Of a stretch of 64,000 nucleotides of DNA, positions 1 through 11,544 are shown in pieces (within the stretch, counting starts at the first letter, position 1; every line of letters starts with the position of its first letter). The stretch covers positions 1,171,832-1,235,831 of the forward strand of contig MU004191.1 of NCBI GenBank assembly GCA_010093605.1, in the 5' to 3' direction. The notes below the pieces were generated by a model that ran no database searches, was not told where the DNA came from, and was given only the letters and a program-made list of their open reading frames with translations. A program made the position numbers and the translations under genes. This DNA comes from Lophium mytilinum (lineage: Eukaryota > Ascomycota > Dothideomycetes > Mytilinidiales > Mytilinidiaceae).

Positions 1-110
1 ATGAGTTCCATCAACGAGAGCTTGTCTTTCGAGACCCCGTTTGAATAGCCGGAGGACGTTGGCCCTGAGGACACCGTCGGCGCATGTATGTCGTCCATTC
101 GTAATCCCAT
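1..110 (-). CDS. nas2: Probable 26S proteasome assembly chaperone Nas2/PSMD9, N-terminal fragment
   Basis: An open minus-strand frame runs off the left edge of the window. It starts at the ATG at 110-108 with MGLRMDDIHAPTV, followed by a Ser/Gly stretch and then KDKLSLMEL. This order resembles the start of fungal Nas2 (PSMD9), a chaperone that helps assemble the base of the 26S proteasome regulatory particle. The diagnostic N-terminal helical bundle and PDZ domain lie outside the window. The frame stays open upstream to another ATG at 185, so the start is a choice based on similarity to the family as I know it. The gene is divergent from the RhoGEF gene at 744, leaving about 630 bp of shared upstream DNA. 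The identity rests on about 36 residues and is tentative; that the frame codes is more likely than not. Confidence 0.5.
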   Translation of the reverse strand, partial: MGLRMDDIHAPTVSSGPTSSGYSNGVSKDKLSLMEL

Positions 111-743
111 GGATTCGGAGACTAAGAGCTCTTGTAAGGTTGAGTTGGTGGAGAAGATGGCGCGAAGATCAATGAACGTGAGCATGTGGGGTATTCCCGA
201 AGATTACCCGCTCGAGTTAACTCCACTACCTCCACCTGCTCCTCTCCTTTCTTTCCATCTCAAAACTCCGTTCTTGATGTGATCCTTCATCTGATCCGAG
301 AAACCAAACAACCTTTTCATTGACCCCTGATGATAGGCAATGCATGACCAGAACGGATCGCGCCACAAAGCCCTTCTAGTCTCACCAGGTTGAGCGCAAT
401 CATTAGTTTGCTATGCAAATTACATATGTAGACACCGCGAAACAAGCTCCTGTAGTACATAACAGGGCCATGGTAGCAATGCAAACCTTTCCTCCGAAGC
501 CGGCATGTCGTCCCTTCCCTCAGTCCTGCAAGTCCGCGTCACGTCAAGTGCAATTTGGTCCATCTGTTCTTTCTCAGAATACCACGTTTTCTCTTTCTGT
601 ACACGTGCAACCAGACATTCGTCCCAATCCACCTTCTTCCGTCCTGCCTTCAGTTCCGGCTTCATTTTGGTCAAAGAATATTTATCTTTCCAATCGACAA
701 GCCCATGCTTCGCCCATGAGCTCGCCTGGGCCTCTCTTTCGCC
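111..743. other. Intergenic region between divergent genes
   Basis: This is the likely shared 5' region of the Nas2-like gene and the RhoGEF gene. Short open frames on both strands show no recognisable domain. A plus-strand frame at 88-282 overlaps the Nas2-like frame and looks like its shadow. A 5' exon of the RhoGEF gene could lie here, but no splice pair convinces me. Confidence 0.5.
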
Positions 744-3700
744 ATGGCATATGTCCTCTCCCTCCGTCCTCAGAGTCCACTGAAACGTTCTTTCAGTGAA
801 ACACCCTACCTGAGGTCTTACTCGACTTTGCAAGAAGACACGCAGCTTGCAGCGTTCCCGCAACTTTCATCTCGGATTTCAGTCGGCTCTTTGAAGTCTT
901 TCGTATCTGTCCAGGCCAGTCCAAGGCCTCACAGCAATGAAAATACACCACCCAAACGCAAGAGCAGATTCAATGCTACCAAGGCTGCGCCTACGGAACT
1001 CAGTCTGTCCTACAACATTCGACAGCCGGACGTGGTGGCTGAGCTCCATCGGTCGTCGTCCTCGACTTACATAGGATCACCCGAATTCTCATTGGATCAA
1101 GGAAATACGTTGGATTGCGACCTCGATAGCCTTAAAAAAGAAAACGACTCTGTTCGACACGATGAAAACAGCCCAGGCCTTGTCGACTCCAGATCAGAAT
1201 CAGACATTTGCTCCTTTTATGATGCGCTCCTGATCCCACTACCCGACAGCCGATCATCCGATAGCACCGAATCTTACGAGACTGTCGAGGAGCCTGCGCA
1301 GATCGTCATTGAGATTAGTCCACCGCCTTTCATGAGATGGATAAGCACACTAAGGAAGAAGCATGCCGTGAAAGGCACCACATATCGGTCGGACTGGAGG
1401 TCTTCTGGTGATGATGATACTGGTGACGACCTCGACTCGGCATTATGGCTTATGCCTCACATCATTGAATCACCTCGAAAGGATTCTGGATCAGTGTCTT
1501 CGTCCCTAGGATTTGTAACAGCGATCAAGTCTGCCTCAATAACTTTGGCAAGCGTCAGTATAGCTACTTGCTCACATGGAGGGCTTCACAAGATCAAGTC
1601 AAGGGGAACCAGAAGTAGCGGACTCTCGGAAGCTAGGAACTCGATAGACAGCAGTTCTGCCGCCCTTGGACCAATCATGGATGAAGGAACATGGTTCCGT
1701 TCGGTACAGCGTCGAAAGATCCTTGAAGAGTTGATCGCATCCGAGGAGGGCTACATTGGGGATATTAAGATTCTTGTCAATGTAAGCAAGCTCATTCTGC
1801 TCTGATCGACATTAACGAGTTATCTTAGGAATACTTCATGATTCTGGCAGCAGTACCAGGCCTCCCTGCACATATCAGAATGGCAATACAGCAAAACGTG
1901 ACACAAATATTGCAATTGCATGAGGATATACTCGGCGAACTTCACAAGGTGATTCCACATGCGGAGTATACGCACACTGCACGCCATGCATCCTACCCAG
2001 TTACCAAAGCGAAACACATCCGCTTTCACAGCGCTGATGTGATACCTGGACGATTCCATGAGACCCGGAGACCGAGTCACAAAACGCGGCGTTCCCTTGA
2101 TAATGGCGCCACTCCAGATCATCGGCCGCGCGGTCTGGTGACCGATACCCAAACTGCCGCAAATGTTGCCAAGATATTCAACAAACACGTATGTTCCCTC
2201 TCGTCACTGCTATGCGCATGGTGATGCTAACATGATGTTTGCAGATGAATCGTTTCTTTGCTTACGAGGAATATGGTGCCCATTGGACCGCGATGTCACA
2301 AGAGTTGACCTCAACTTGCAAAAACCTGCCATCTTGGCATGCCTACGAAAGAGGAGTCGAGGCGCTGTCGAAAACACTCACATCAGAAAACAATCGCGAG
2401 GCCAACAGTCGTAAAGCCCTAAGTTTCTCGGACTTGTTGATCAAGGTAAATGACTTACGAAGCTTCCAACTCTTATGCTAATACTCGCTACACAGCCGAT
2501 TCAAAGGGTCTGCAAATACCCTCTTCTGTTCTCTGACTTGTGTCGTTACACGCCTGTCTACGATGACCCGGAGGCTCATGCGGAGCTCCAGAGAGCTGTT
2601 TTTCGCCTACATGAAGCCATCCGTGAGGTCAACAAAGCGAAAGACGATCCGAGGAGAAGGCGACTAATTGAAGCCACATGGCAACTTCAAGATCGCTTGG
2701 CTTTCCCCGAAGAGGTATCAACACTGAGTAAATTGACAGCTATTATGAGCTGATAATGACCTAGAATACCATTTCCCGCACCGCTGTTTTTCGATTGTTG
2801 GGGCACGTGCTCCTCTGTGGAGTTCTTCACGTGGCGTACCAATCCCCAGAGCGGCCAAAGGGGCAATATATGATTTGCGTTCTTTACAAAACCTGCCTGA
2901 TTCTTGCGACGACCGATCCGTCCTCCTACAAAATCTACAATGTCGTAGCTGCCATATCCCTCGCCAATGGTAGCATTGAACCACCAAGCAACGGCCGAGG
3001 TATTTCCTTTCCGAATGCCCTCTTAGTGCAGTCACTAAATGCATGCAGGACTTCAGTGTCATACCGCTCAGCATACTTGGAAGCTTGTCTTTGAACAAGA
3101 TCATCGCATTTTCGACGTCATTTTGAGCGCTTGCACAGCGCGAGAAGAAGAAACGTGGAAGCACAACCTTCAAGAACGTATAAGTGCCGAAACTCACGAC
3201 CTGACTGAAGAAAGTCCTGCTACTCGGGATACATACTCGTCCCTTTGCCTGGATATACGTTCCATTGGCCCAGTCTTTGGATCGGAGGAAAATCTTCGTC
3301 GAAGAATGTCAGTCCACCGAGCGGCGACCATGGGGCCTAAATGCAATTCCAACCAAGTCATCATCCAAGGTACGCAAGCGCAGAAGATCCAGGAGCCCAG
3401 CCAATCTACCGTTTCTCTTCCGGTTGCTCGTTCGAAGTCGCATTTATCCTCCCACTTCATCCCCACGTTAGCTCCACGAAGAGGAGAGAGGACTAGGCTC
3501 GAGACTGTGATAGAAGATGTCTGGACAAAGGACTTGTTGCCTTTTCCAGGCATGGCCCCTCGCCGCGCAGAAAATCCTCTCCGGGCGTCTGCAAACTCAG
3601 TCATGCGAAAACTCAGTATGGCTAGTATCGCCAGCAATTTCTCTAGGCGATCCCCTAGCTTTACAAGTCTTAGCCATACACGCTCGGAAGAATCTTTCTC

Positions 3701-4175
3701 GGGACTCCCAGGTCCTCCTGGTGGGATGCGGGCAAAGTCAGCGCTGTCGGTGCGGCGTCCAGCTCCAGCGCTGGTTGACTTCCATAACGCACCTGCGGCC
3801 TTCCTCCCAACCGATTTCGAACTGCAGGACAAGACTGCTTCTCGCCAAAGACGGTTTGGGCACAAAACAACGTTAGCCTACCGCTCAAGCTATCGATCCG
3901 CAAAGAAAGCTCGACGGGATTCAGCCACGCAGATTCCCATGTTTCCGCAGCGACCAGTACTACCCGACCGAGTGGGTTACTCGAATTGCTCAGACGACAC
4001 GATAATCCACAAGCGTCCGCAAGGTAACCCGAACAACATCCTAGAGAACGAGATTCCTCGATGCAAATCCGCGCAATCAGCCCCCCCGACACGTGCTCCC
4101 TCCATGGCTAGTACTACTGCCCCGAAGAAACCATCACGTGTAAAGTCTACGCTTCACCGTTTCTTCAAGGGTTGA
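744..4175 (+). CDS. Rho guanine-nucleotide exchange factor (DH-PH)
   Basis: This gene probably activates Rho-family GTPases that control polarity and cell-wall synthesis. The model is join(744..1781,1829..2188,2245..2445,2496..2714,2765..2999,3049..4175), six exons and 1059 residues. All five introns are 47-56 nt with GT-AG ends and keep the frame. The DH domain opens at about residue 320 (RRKILEELIASEEGYIGDI) and holds the conserved helix around residue 534 (KPIQRVCKYPLLFSDL). A PH-like region follows at about 610-750, including QHTWKLVFEQDHRIF. The N-terminal 300 residues and the last 300 are Ser-rich and look disordered, ending in a basic tail (KKPSRVKSTLHRFFKG). An in-frame stop lies just upstream of the chosen ATG, but a further 5' exon cannot be excluded. 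The family call is firm; which Rho protein it acts on is unknown. Confidence 0.9.
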
Positions 4176-4810
4176 TGAGCATTGTATTGGAATCACCGCC
4201 GCATGCATAAACCGCTCCCAACTACTTTCTACGTTGTATGCATATCGGCGCAAGCATGCTGGACACTGGCGTCATGGGGTTTGCATAACTGGGGCCACGG
4301 ATTTGAGGTTACAGGCGGTTTGCAGTTAGGGCTGCAGCTGCAAGGTACTCCCGCGCACGGGTTTCCTTTCTTGCAGCGGGCTTGTTTTGAACGGATTGAT
4401 TGCGGGCTTGGAGGGGCTGTTTCACTGGGAGCAACACGGGCTTTTGGTTGCGTCACGCTGCGGGCGGGCTGCTGCACATCTCATAGACCGCGAATAGATA
4501 TCATCATCTTACTGCATTGCTTGCCAATCTGCTTGCCCTAATTAATTGCGTGCATCAAGGCAAACGTGATGGCTGCCCAGGCGTGCGTGCCTTGGGCTGG
4601 CCTTCGCGGGACGAGAAGCTTGGGCCATGCTATGACGTAGCTGGTGGGCGTACCTTGCTATATCACACGACCGCCTGCTCGTGAAGACACCTCCTCCAAC
4701 TACAACTACCCCTCCAATCCAAAACACTCTCAAAGAACAATCTATCAAACTCTCAAGCTTCTACACCCTTCACCTATCCAAAACCACCCACCAGACCATA
4801 CCCAGCAATC
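4176..4810 (+). other. Intergenic region between RhoGEF and rtc3
   Basis: The sequence holds the 3' end of the RhoGEF transcript and the promoter of the next gene. Pyrimidine-rich sequence sits directly upstream of the rtc3 start, as is common in fungal promoters. Open frames here match nothing I recognise. Confidence 0.4.
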
Positions 4811-5381
4811 ATGCCTCGCGGAAACGCTGCACAGACCAAGGTCCACTACAAGGGCGCCGAGGACGACTACGTGATCTTCGTCGACAGCGCCAAGGCGGTG
4901 GCGGAGTGGAAGGAGGACAAGACAATCCCGCTGTCGAGTGTGGTCAGCGGATGGAAGGTGTTTGTCACCCACAAGTAGGTTTTCTCCCTCTCCATCTCGT
5001 ATGATCGGAACTTCAAGCCCCTCTTCTGAGGCTCGTAAGCCTTGTTGTTGCGAGTAAGACAACTTGTGTTGCATCGACACGGGAGCACTGCTAGCACCAT
5101 TGAATCTGGAGACACGTAAGCTCACGCAACAACTCCCACAGGCAAGGCACCCAAGGCATCCTCGACGCAGCCTCAAACGGCTCGCTAGAGGGCGAGTTCG
5201 GCACGCACAAGGACGACGACGTGGTCAAGGCCATTCTGGAGAAGGGCACCGTGCAGGAGACTGAGGTATGTCACCCCCCCTCCATTGTCTCCGCCCCCAA
5301 CCTCGCTGACCGGTCTATTTACAGAACGCCGAGCGCCAAGGCGACCGGAACATTGCGAACGGCGGCACGGTAGCCCACTGA
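4811..5381 (+). CDS. rtc3: Rtc3-like protein with SBDS N-terminal-type domain
   Basis: The model is join(4811..4974,5142..5265,5325..5381), 114 residues. The protein reads MPRGNAAQTKVHYKG, then DDYVIFVDSAKAVAEWK, then SGWKVFVTHKQGTQGILD and EFGTHKDDDVVKAIL. This is the stand-alone SBDS N-terminal fold of yeast Rtc3 (Yhr087w, 111 residues), a small stress-responsive protein linked to RNA metabolism and telomere capping in yeast. The length matches the family, and the AAG lysine codon is split cleanly across intron 1. Intron 1 is 167 nt, longer than most here, and intron 2 is 59 nt. The family is confident; the precise biochemical role is not established. Confidence 0.9.
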
Positions 5382-6105
5382 GCGGTGGATAGCGATGGCT
5401 GCGAGCGCAGAGGCTTCTCGGATATCAGAGATGAGCGGTCGGTGGTAGACCGCTTGCCGGCGTGGGGACGGGTGAATCGGCATTGGCACTCCTGCGTACT
5501 GCCTACTCGGTAGCATTGGTAGGGTGTTATTCTCTGGAATATGAAGAAAAGGAATGATATCAAATGAATTGGACGCATTGCATGCTTGTACGGTTCGTGG
5601 TGAATACGTTGAGGTGCGATTCGTGATGACTCTGTTGAGTTTCGACGGTGTCTGCCGTTGCCTGATTGCCTACAGAAAGCAATTGACTAATATCTCGCCT
5701 ATAAAGTACACCTACGATTGACACGTTACCTGTCGCATCGGAGGACTGAACTCCAACTAGCGAACCGAAATGCCAAAAAAACGTCGGGTTACTAACTTCC
5801 GCATGCAGGTGGCTGCCTACGGCACTGACTACGTCTATCACTGCGCCATGGTACTACCAATGGTGACAGAAGCACAGAATATTATGAATTCCAAGGTTTG
5901 GTTGATCTCCTCACTACAACATATTCTCACTTCACATATCACTTCTCACCTTCTAGAAGACGCAAGAGCAAGGATGAATCGTCCTCTTGAAAGTGTGCAC
6001 GTAACTAAGCATTCCTTTAGAAACGCAATATACAATTATAGCTATATACACGACCATCATCCTCTCTGAAACTTCACCTCTACTATCAACCGCTCGCAGC
6101 CCTTC
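5382..6105. other. Intergenic region between convergent rtc3 and PQ-loop genes
   Basis: These are the 3' regions of two convergent genes. The sequence is AT-richer than the flanking exons. I see no domain, RNA gene or repeat. Confidence 0.4.
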
Positions 6106-7157
6106 TCACCCCGACGCCTGCAACAACGGTGACCGCTCACTCGCCCCATTCCCATGCCCATTCGCCTCCCCACTCGCCGCCCCCTCCGCCCCCTTCTTCC
6201 TCCTCCAATCCCTCACCACAAACGAAATCCCCATCCCCAGCAACACCCCCTGCAAGCACCCCGTCACAATATATAAGCCCCACGCACTCCACCCCTCCCT
6301 CCCCAGCCGCGCCGCCAAGCTCGCCGCCCACACAAAGCTCCCCGGCGTCTGGATGCACATCATCGGGATGCTCAGACTCAGCACCTCCTGCAGGCGCCAC
6401 GTGGTCCAGATCTGCGGGATGTACTGGATGGACGCGAGGATGGTGCCCAGGATGCCGAGGAAGTTGGCCCAGCCTTGGAGGTGCGCGGGCGCGGCGTAGA
6501 TGAAGACGAGGGAGGTGAGGAAGGCGAAGAGGAAGAAGGCGAGGGAGAAGAGGAGGACGAGGATGGCTTCGGCCCAGGTGGGAATGCTTTCGTGGTCGGG
6601 GGAGGAGGATGGCGAGGTGGGAGTGGTAGGAGTGGGTGTCGAGGGGCGTGAGGGGCGGCGCGGGAAGAAGATGAGGAAGAGGAGCATGCTGTAGGCAGCC
6701 CGGTCTCGTTAGCGCGAGCTCGTCGATCTAAATGATGTTGGTGAAGGGGAGGGGTACGAACATGAAGAAGAAACAAGTCCACTGCACGCCCACTTGCGCC
6801 ACCCCCAGCATCGCCGCTGCGCACGCGAACCGGCTGATCTCGGTGCAGCACGCCATGTCAGCGCGGCTGGCGGGGAGCGTGAGGATGTTTGCGATGGCGG
6901 CGGTGCCGGAGACGGTGCCGAGGAGGACGAACATGGGCGAGAGGCCGAGTGAGGAGCGCCGGCTGATGATGCGGTAGTGTTGGGGGAGGTAGGAGATTAA
7001 TATGCCGATGAGGATGAAGCTTGGATTTTCAGTGAGCTTTGTGCATTATGGCAGTTAAGGGGGAGTCGACGTACACTGATACAGCGAAGTTCCCGACGTC
7101 TGGAGACTCCAGCTGGTCACAGTGGGAGCTCTTTGACGCTGAGGGCAACGTCATCAT
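6106..7157 (-). CDS. PQ-loop repeat membrane protein
   Basis: The model is complement(join(6106..6688,6762..7019,7075..7157)), 307 residues. Two PQ motifs are visible, SYLPQHYRI near residue 40 and IQYIPQIWTTW in the C-terminal half. They are set among about seven hydrophobic segments, which is the architecture of the cystinosin/PQ-loop family of vacuolar or lysosomal transporters. A low-complexity Pro/Ser/Thr linker separates the two halves and the tail is hydrophilic. The intron between exons 2 and 3 has an acceptor CTACAG with a good GCTAAC branch site, but only a GTTCGT donor keeps the frame; a GTACCC site six bases on would break it. Substrate is unknown; basic amino acids are the usual family cargo. 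Confidence 0.75.
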
Positions 7158-10100
7158 GGCGGGAGTGGTGGAGGTGGTACGGGACTGATTATATTGGAAT
7201 GCTCAGTTATTGGAGTTCCGATTAGTTGTCTAGTGTCTTTTGCGAAGCTTCAAGCCGTCCATGGCTGGTTAAAAGGCGTTTGTAGATGCATTCGTTGGAG
7301 GTAAACAGCCCTGACAGCTCGGAGCTGTCGTCGCGGTTGGATGGTTTCGGGAGTATGTCGGGCCGATGAGCCAATCAGAGAGCCGATTTCGACCATGCTT
7401 TCATCTCATATCGATCGAGATGTATATTTCCCCTGCACTAAGGTGGTGGCTAGCAGGATCATTACCTATAGCTTTTGCTATGGTAGTACCACCGCCGAGG
7501 CTCCCTTGAACGTGCCAGCTTCTACTAAAACCTCAATATCGAGACCCTGACACGTGCCTGATTTCCACTCTCCTGCCTCGACGGTAAAAGATGAAGCTTT
7601 GAATCAGACTCTAGTCAAGAGGCCGACCAGAGAGACAACTCCAGCCCAGTCAAAATTTTAGCACCTGCTCTGGGCTCTGCACTTTTCAGCGTTTTGTCGG
7701 GAGGTTAAAGGTAGATCGGCTCAGAATGTGTATATTATGGTCCGGATTATCTTTGATCTCGTTGATCGCCGTGGTTGCGCTAGCTCAAGGGGTTTTAAAG
7801 GCCGGGTCGACTACTCCAAATGTTCTAACTATGAACTGGATGCCCGCCACGTCGCTATCCTAGATTTCTTCTACAAGGCTCACTCTCCTAGGCATTCTCC
7901 TTTGTTCTCGCCTGACGGCCGTTCCGGTATAGTCCTTCTTAGTTGACCTATGTGGTACGATCACCATTACCCTGTGTGATGCTCATAGGGCATGAAAGTC
8001 TATACTCTGGAGTATCCCACGTTTTAACCCGTGTAAGTGGATGGAAGTCGGGGAGATATTTTGGTAGGTTGGGTGGTTGTGTGTAAAGCAAAGACGGGCC
8101 ACACAGTAGAGGAACCGTGTTATTGAAGGACCGAGTTGTAGTCATAAGCGGTGTTTGTGACAGATCGCATCGTTGGTCTGCTTGTAAATGTGTATAATTT
8201 CTCCTTAGGTGGAGACAGGGGAAAGGCTCTGTCTCTGGTTAATTTGAGACTGAAGGCCGACAGTCCTGGTAGAAGAGAGAGTGAGAGAATATGCTTTCAG
8301 ACATTGTGCTCCTAGAAATGCAAGGTCTTAGCCTCGAACGGAAATAAAACGCTTCTACGATGTAGCGAGGTACGCTGGGCAAAGTTCCCGTCTGGACTAC
8401 TTTAAATGGTTGTTACGAAGCGTCATGACTCCAAGGTGCCGCAGCTATTGAAAACCGAGTGAATGGAACAAATAGACGAGCCATCAGAGTAATGACAGCT
8501 CACCCTCAGTTTGGTCCAGAGACTGGGGACTGGCATCCGCTGACCGAGCTGCTGCCAAGTGGATCGCCACTATCAGACGCCTCCATCCCACGCCGCGCCT
8601 GTACATACAACACTAAACAGGCAGTGGGAGCGAGGACGAGGAAAGCCTCTCCGCAGGCGGCGCATATCGTTGTTCCAGCAAGCGACCTAGACTGTGGCTT
8701 ATACTAACGCGTAGTGTGCTTAGCTGCCACACAAAGCATGAAAAGGGTGCCACTCAAATTCCCGGAACAGTTTTGGAAGTCGTCGTGATTGAGTGCGCCT
8801 ATATGCCATTGCTTTAAGCTACTTGAAGCACTCCAAGCAGTGATAAACAGGCGTATAGAAACAACTGTACAAGTCAGTACTCTGATGAGCGGACCACTTT
8901 TCAAGTCCCAGCGTCTCTCCTCATACAGGAGCGGACAGCCGGGCGAAACCAAGATGTCAGCGGATGAATGACGCCTGGACTGTTGGTTTTGTGTGTGTTG
9001 GTGTGTATCTGTGTTATGTTATGCAGAGGCGGGATGGAAGAAGCAAACCAGTGGTGAAAGCCGGAGCTGGTCAGTTCACCGGTCCACATGTGGTGTAACT
9101 CGAGCTATTTCTTGTGCAGGCTTGGCGGCATAAGGCTGTGAGGGCTGTCCTGGTGTAGCGACGGACGGACGTCAGCCCTGTGAAAGGAATAGTCAAAGTC
9201 AAAGAAGCACCGGAACCTGACACATACATTCGTTGCTGCATGTTGGTGGCGGAGAAATATGACGGGAGACGGAATCGTACATGTCCTAAAGTACCATAGA
9301 TATTCACATGGTATAGCAAGACGGCTGCGGTCAGTCATACCAAATAAGCACCATTGATTTCTGCATGTTGTGTAACCATACTTCGACATCACGAAACGCA
9401 TATTAGCTGGGAAACCAGGAACTCAAGCCAGTACTGCCACCACGGTGGAAAGATTTAGGTAGCGGTGCAACCTACTTCAGAGCGTGTCAATGCCCATATT
9501 CCGAGTCAAGAGACGCTCCGGGCCGCACAATCCGGGCGCTGAAACCTTGTCAATACGGCGTAGGCGGACACGTCTCTCCCTAGGATAAGTAGCAACGCAT
9601 GATGAAAGCTCGGTCTTCGACGGAGATGTTGTAGAGTACTAAATGGGTTAGCAGTGTTGGGACTTACATGGGGCTGGGCGCTTAGAACTCCAGCTTCGCT
9701 ACGACGGGGCCTTGCTCGGAATCTTGAAGCCGAGGAGATTGAGGTATTGTTCCTGGGGGGTTGATTATGCTTTCACGGGGGCAGTGGCCCAAACTGAGTA
9801 GGGCAGGGCCCTTCTGCACCCCACTGTCATCTGAGTTGTGGTGGACGCAGGGTGACGAGGATTTTCAAACCCTCCTGAACCAGACGCGAGTCGGATGTGA
9901 CGATGCTAACGCACTTCTGCACGATTGCGGCGCGGAAAACAAGCGCGAAGGCGCAGAATAAACGGTGAAGACAGCACACCCCCTGCGTGCGGCGGGTGAA
10001 TTGACTCTCCACACTCTAGGCCTGCCAGGCAGGACTTCGGTGAGAATGAGGGAGCTCCCAACGACACTCATTCACTGCCTGGAAGTGGAGCTCGGGCGAG

Positions 10101-11544
10101 CAGATGACACAAGGCAGGCAGAAACCAACTGCTTCGACGCTGGCCCCCCATCCAACATATGCAGGCCGTTGCTGGAAGTAGTACCGTGTAGAGGCCGACC
10201 GAAGGAATTGGTGCTGGGCCTGGTGCAGGAGAGGTTGGCGATCAATGACATGCATATGGCCACGCTCCCGGTGTGATTGATGCGCGCAACGCGCTCCGGC
10301 GTCTATCGAGATTCCGGCACAGTGTTCCTGCCTTCATTTGGCGCAAGAGGGCCACGTAGCTTGCGGGTCTGTTTCCTCTCACTGTCACTCACACCGACGA
10401 GAGTCAGCCGGGGCAAAGTTGCTGCCGCAATGGCAGCCTCGGGCAAGCAGAGGTTGGAGTCGTTACTCGGTGCGGTATGGATTGTGAAGGCCGGCCCTGC
10501 TGCAGTAGCTCCGCATCATGCAGGCTGCAAAGACCAGATGAAACTGCCGACGCCTGCCCTTCTGCCATGTCCCAAAGCGGTTCACGATCCTGATGGTGGC
10601 CCCCGCGCCGTGGAAAGTGATGGCAGGGAGCCGTGACGCGCCCGCGACGCTCCCGTGAAGTTCTCGGGAGAGAGGCACAGAGGCCGCAGGCTGTGGAGAA
10701 GCTGCTAGACACGGTCCCAACACGGGTCCAGCACGGGTCCAGTACGATTCCAGCACGATTCCATGGTGCCCCACGGCGGCGGGTGGCAGGCCAGTTGAGT
10801 CAGGCTGGCGGAGATTTCAGCGATTTGGTCTGTCTTGGGGCCCGCGATCAACCTCCACCGTTGTGTTGGTGGCTGGCCTAAACCTGCTGCGCCGGTGCGC
10901 TGGAGCTGGGAGACGGCTAGGGCCTCCCAGCGCGCTGAAGCGGCGTGCCGGATGGGCGACAGAGAGCGAGGATGCGGTCGCTAGGACGTCCACCGGCGCT
11001 TACAACCCCGGGGGCGCTCGCTCGACGGCCGCTGTGGCCAAGGTGATTGGGCCTGCAGCGCAGTCTGTCGCGCACGGTTTGGGTTCGCCAGCTCGAGGCC
11101 CGAGTGCTGGCGAGTGGGAGAGGAGGCGGAGGCAGAGGCGTCGTCGGCGTGAAGGGCCAAGGGACGGGAGCGAAGCACAAGAAAGAAAGTCACCACCAAC
11201 GCTGCCCATACCACTACGACACGACGCGCAGAGCCCCAGAGGCCCCCCCATCCCATCCTCCTCCAGCAGCCTTGTCCCCACCGCCGCCTGCATCAGTCCA
11301 ACAATCCCGTGCTACTGCGTCTCTGCGGCCGCCCTCCGTCCTGCTTCTTAACAGCGTCGCCTGCCCGCAACCGCCGCCGCTCCCTCCACAACACCTCGCC
11401 CTGCTACGCGCCGCCTGATTCGCCCACGCCCCTTCGCTCGCCCACCCGCCTTGTCGAGTGCTGCATCCGCGTCCTCGACGAGCGCAAAGCGTGCTGAAGC
11501 CGGCAGCTCGACCGCGGCGCAGCGCTGGCTGCACGACTCCCCCA
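7158..11544. other. 4.4-kb gene-poor region
   Basis: No open frame here has a recognisable domain or a convincing exon chain on either strand. The left two thirds are of mixed composition with stops in all frames. From about 10.2 kb the sequence is GC-rich and carries long overlapping frames on both strands, which I read as compositional. The last few hundred bases are pyrimidine-rich and probably form the promoter and leader of the gene at 11545. A short minisatellite lies at 10721-10764. Confidence 0.5.
10721..10764. repeat. 11-bp minisatellite, four copies
   Basis: Four head-to-tail units follow each other: cacgggtccag twice, then tacgattccag, then cacgattccat. A related sequence, cacggtcccaa, sits just upstream and may be a fifth, decayed copy. 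The unit is seen directly in the sequence; no function is implied. Confidence 0.8.

Noticed and set aside
6129-6503. A plus-strand Ser/Pro-rich frame of 124 codons.
   Set aside because: It is the shadow of the PQ-loop gene on the minus strand.
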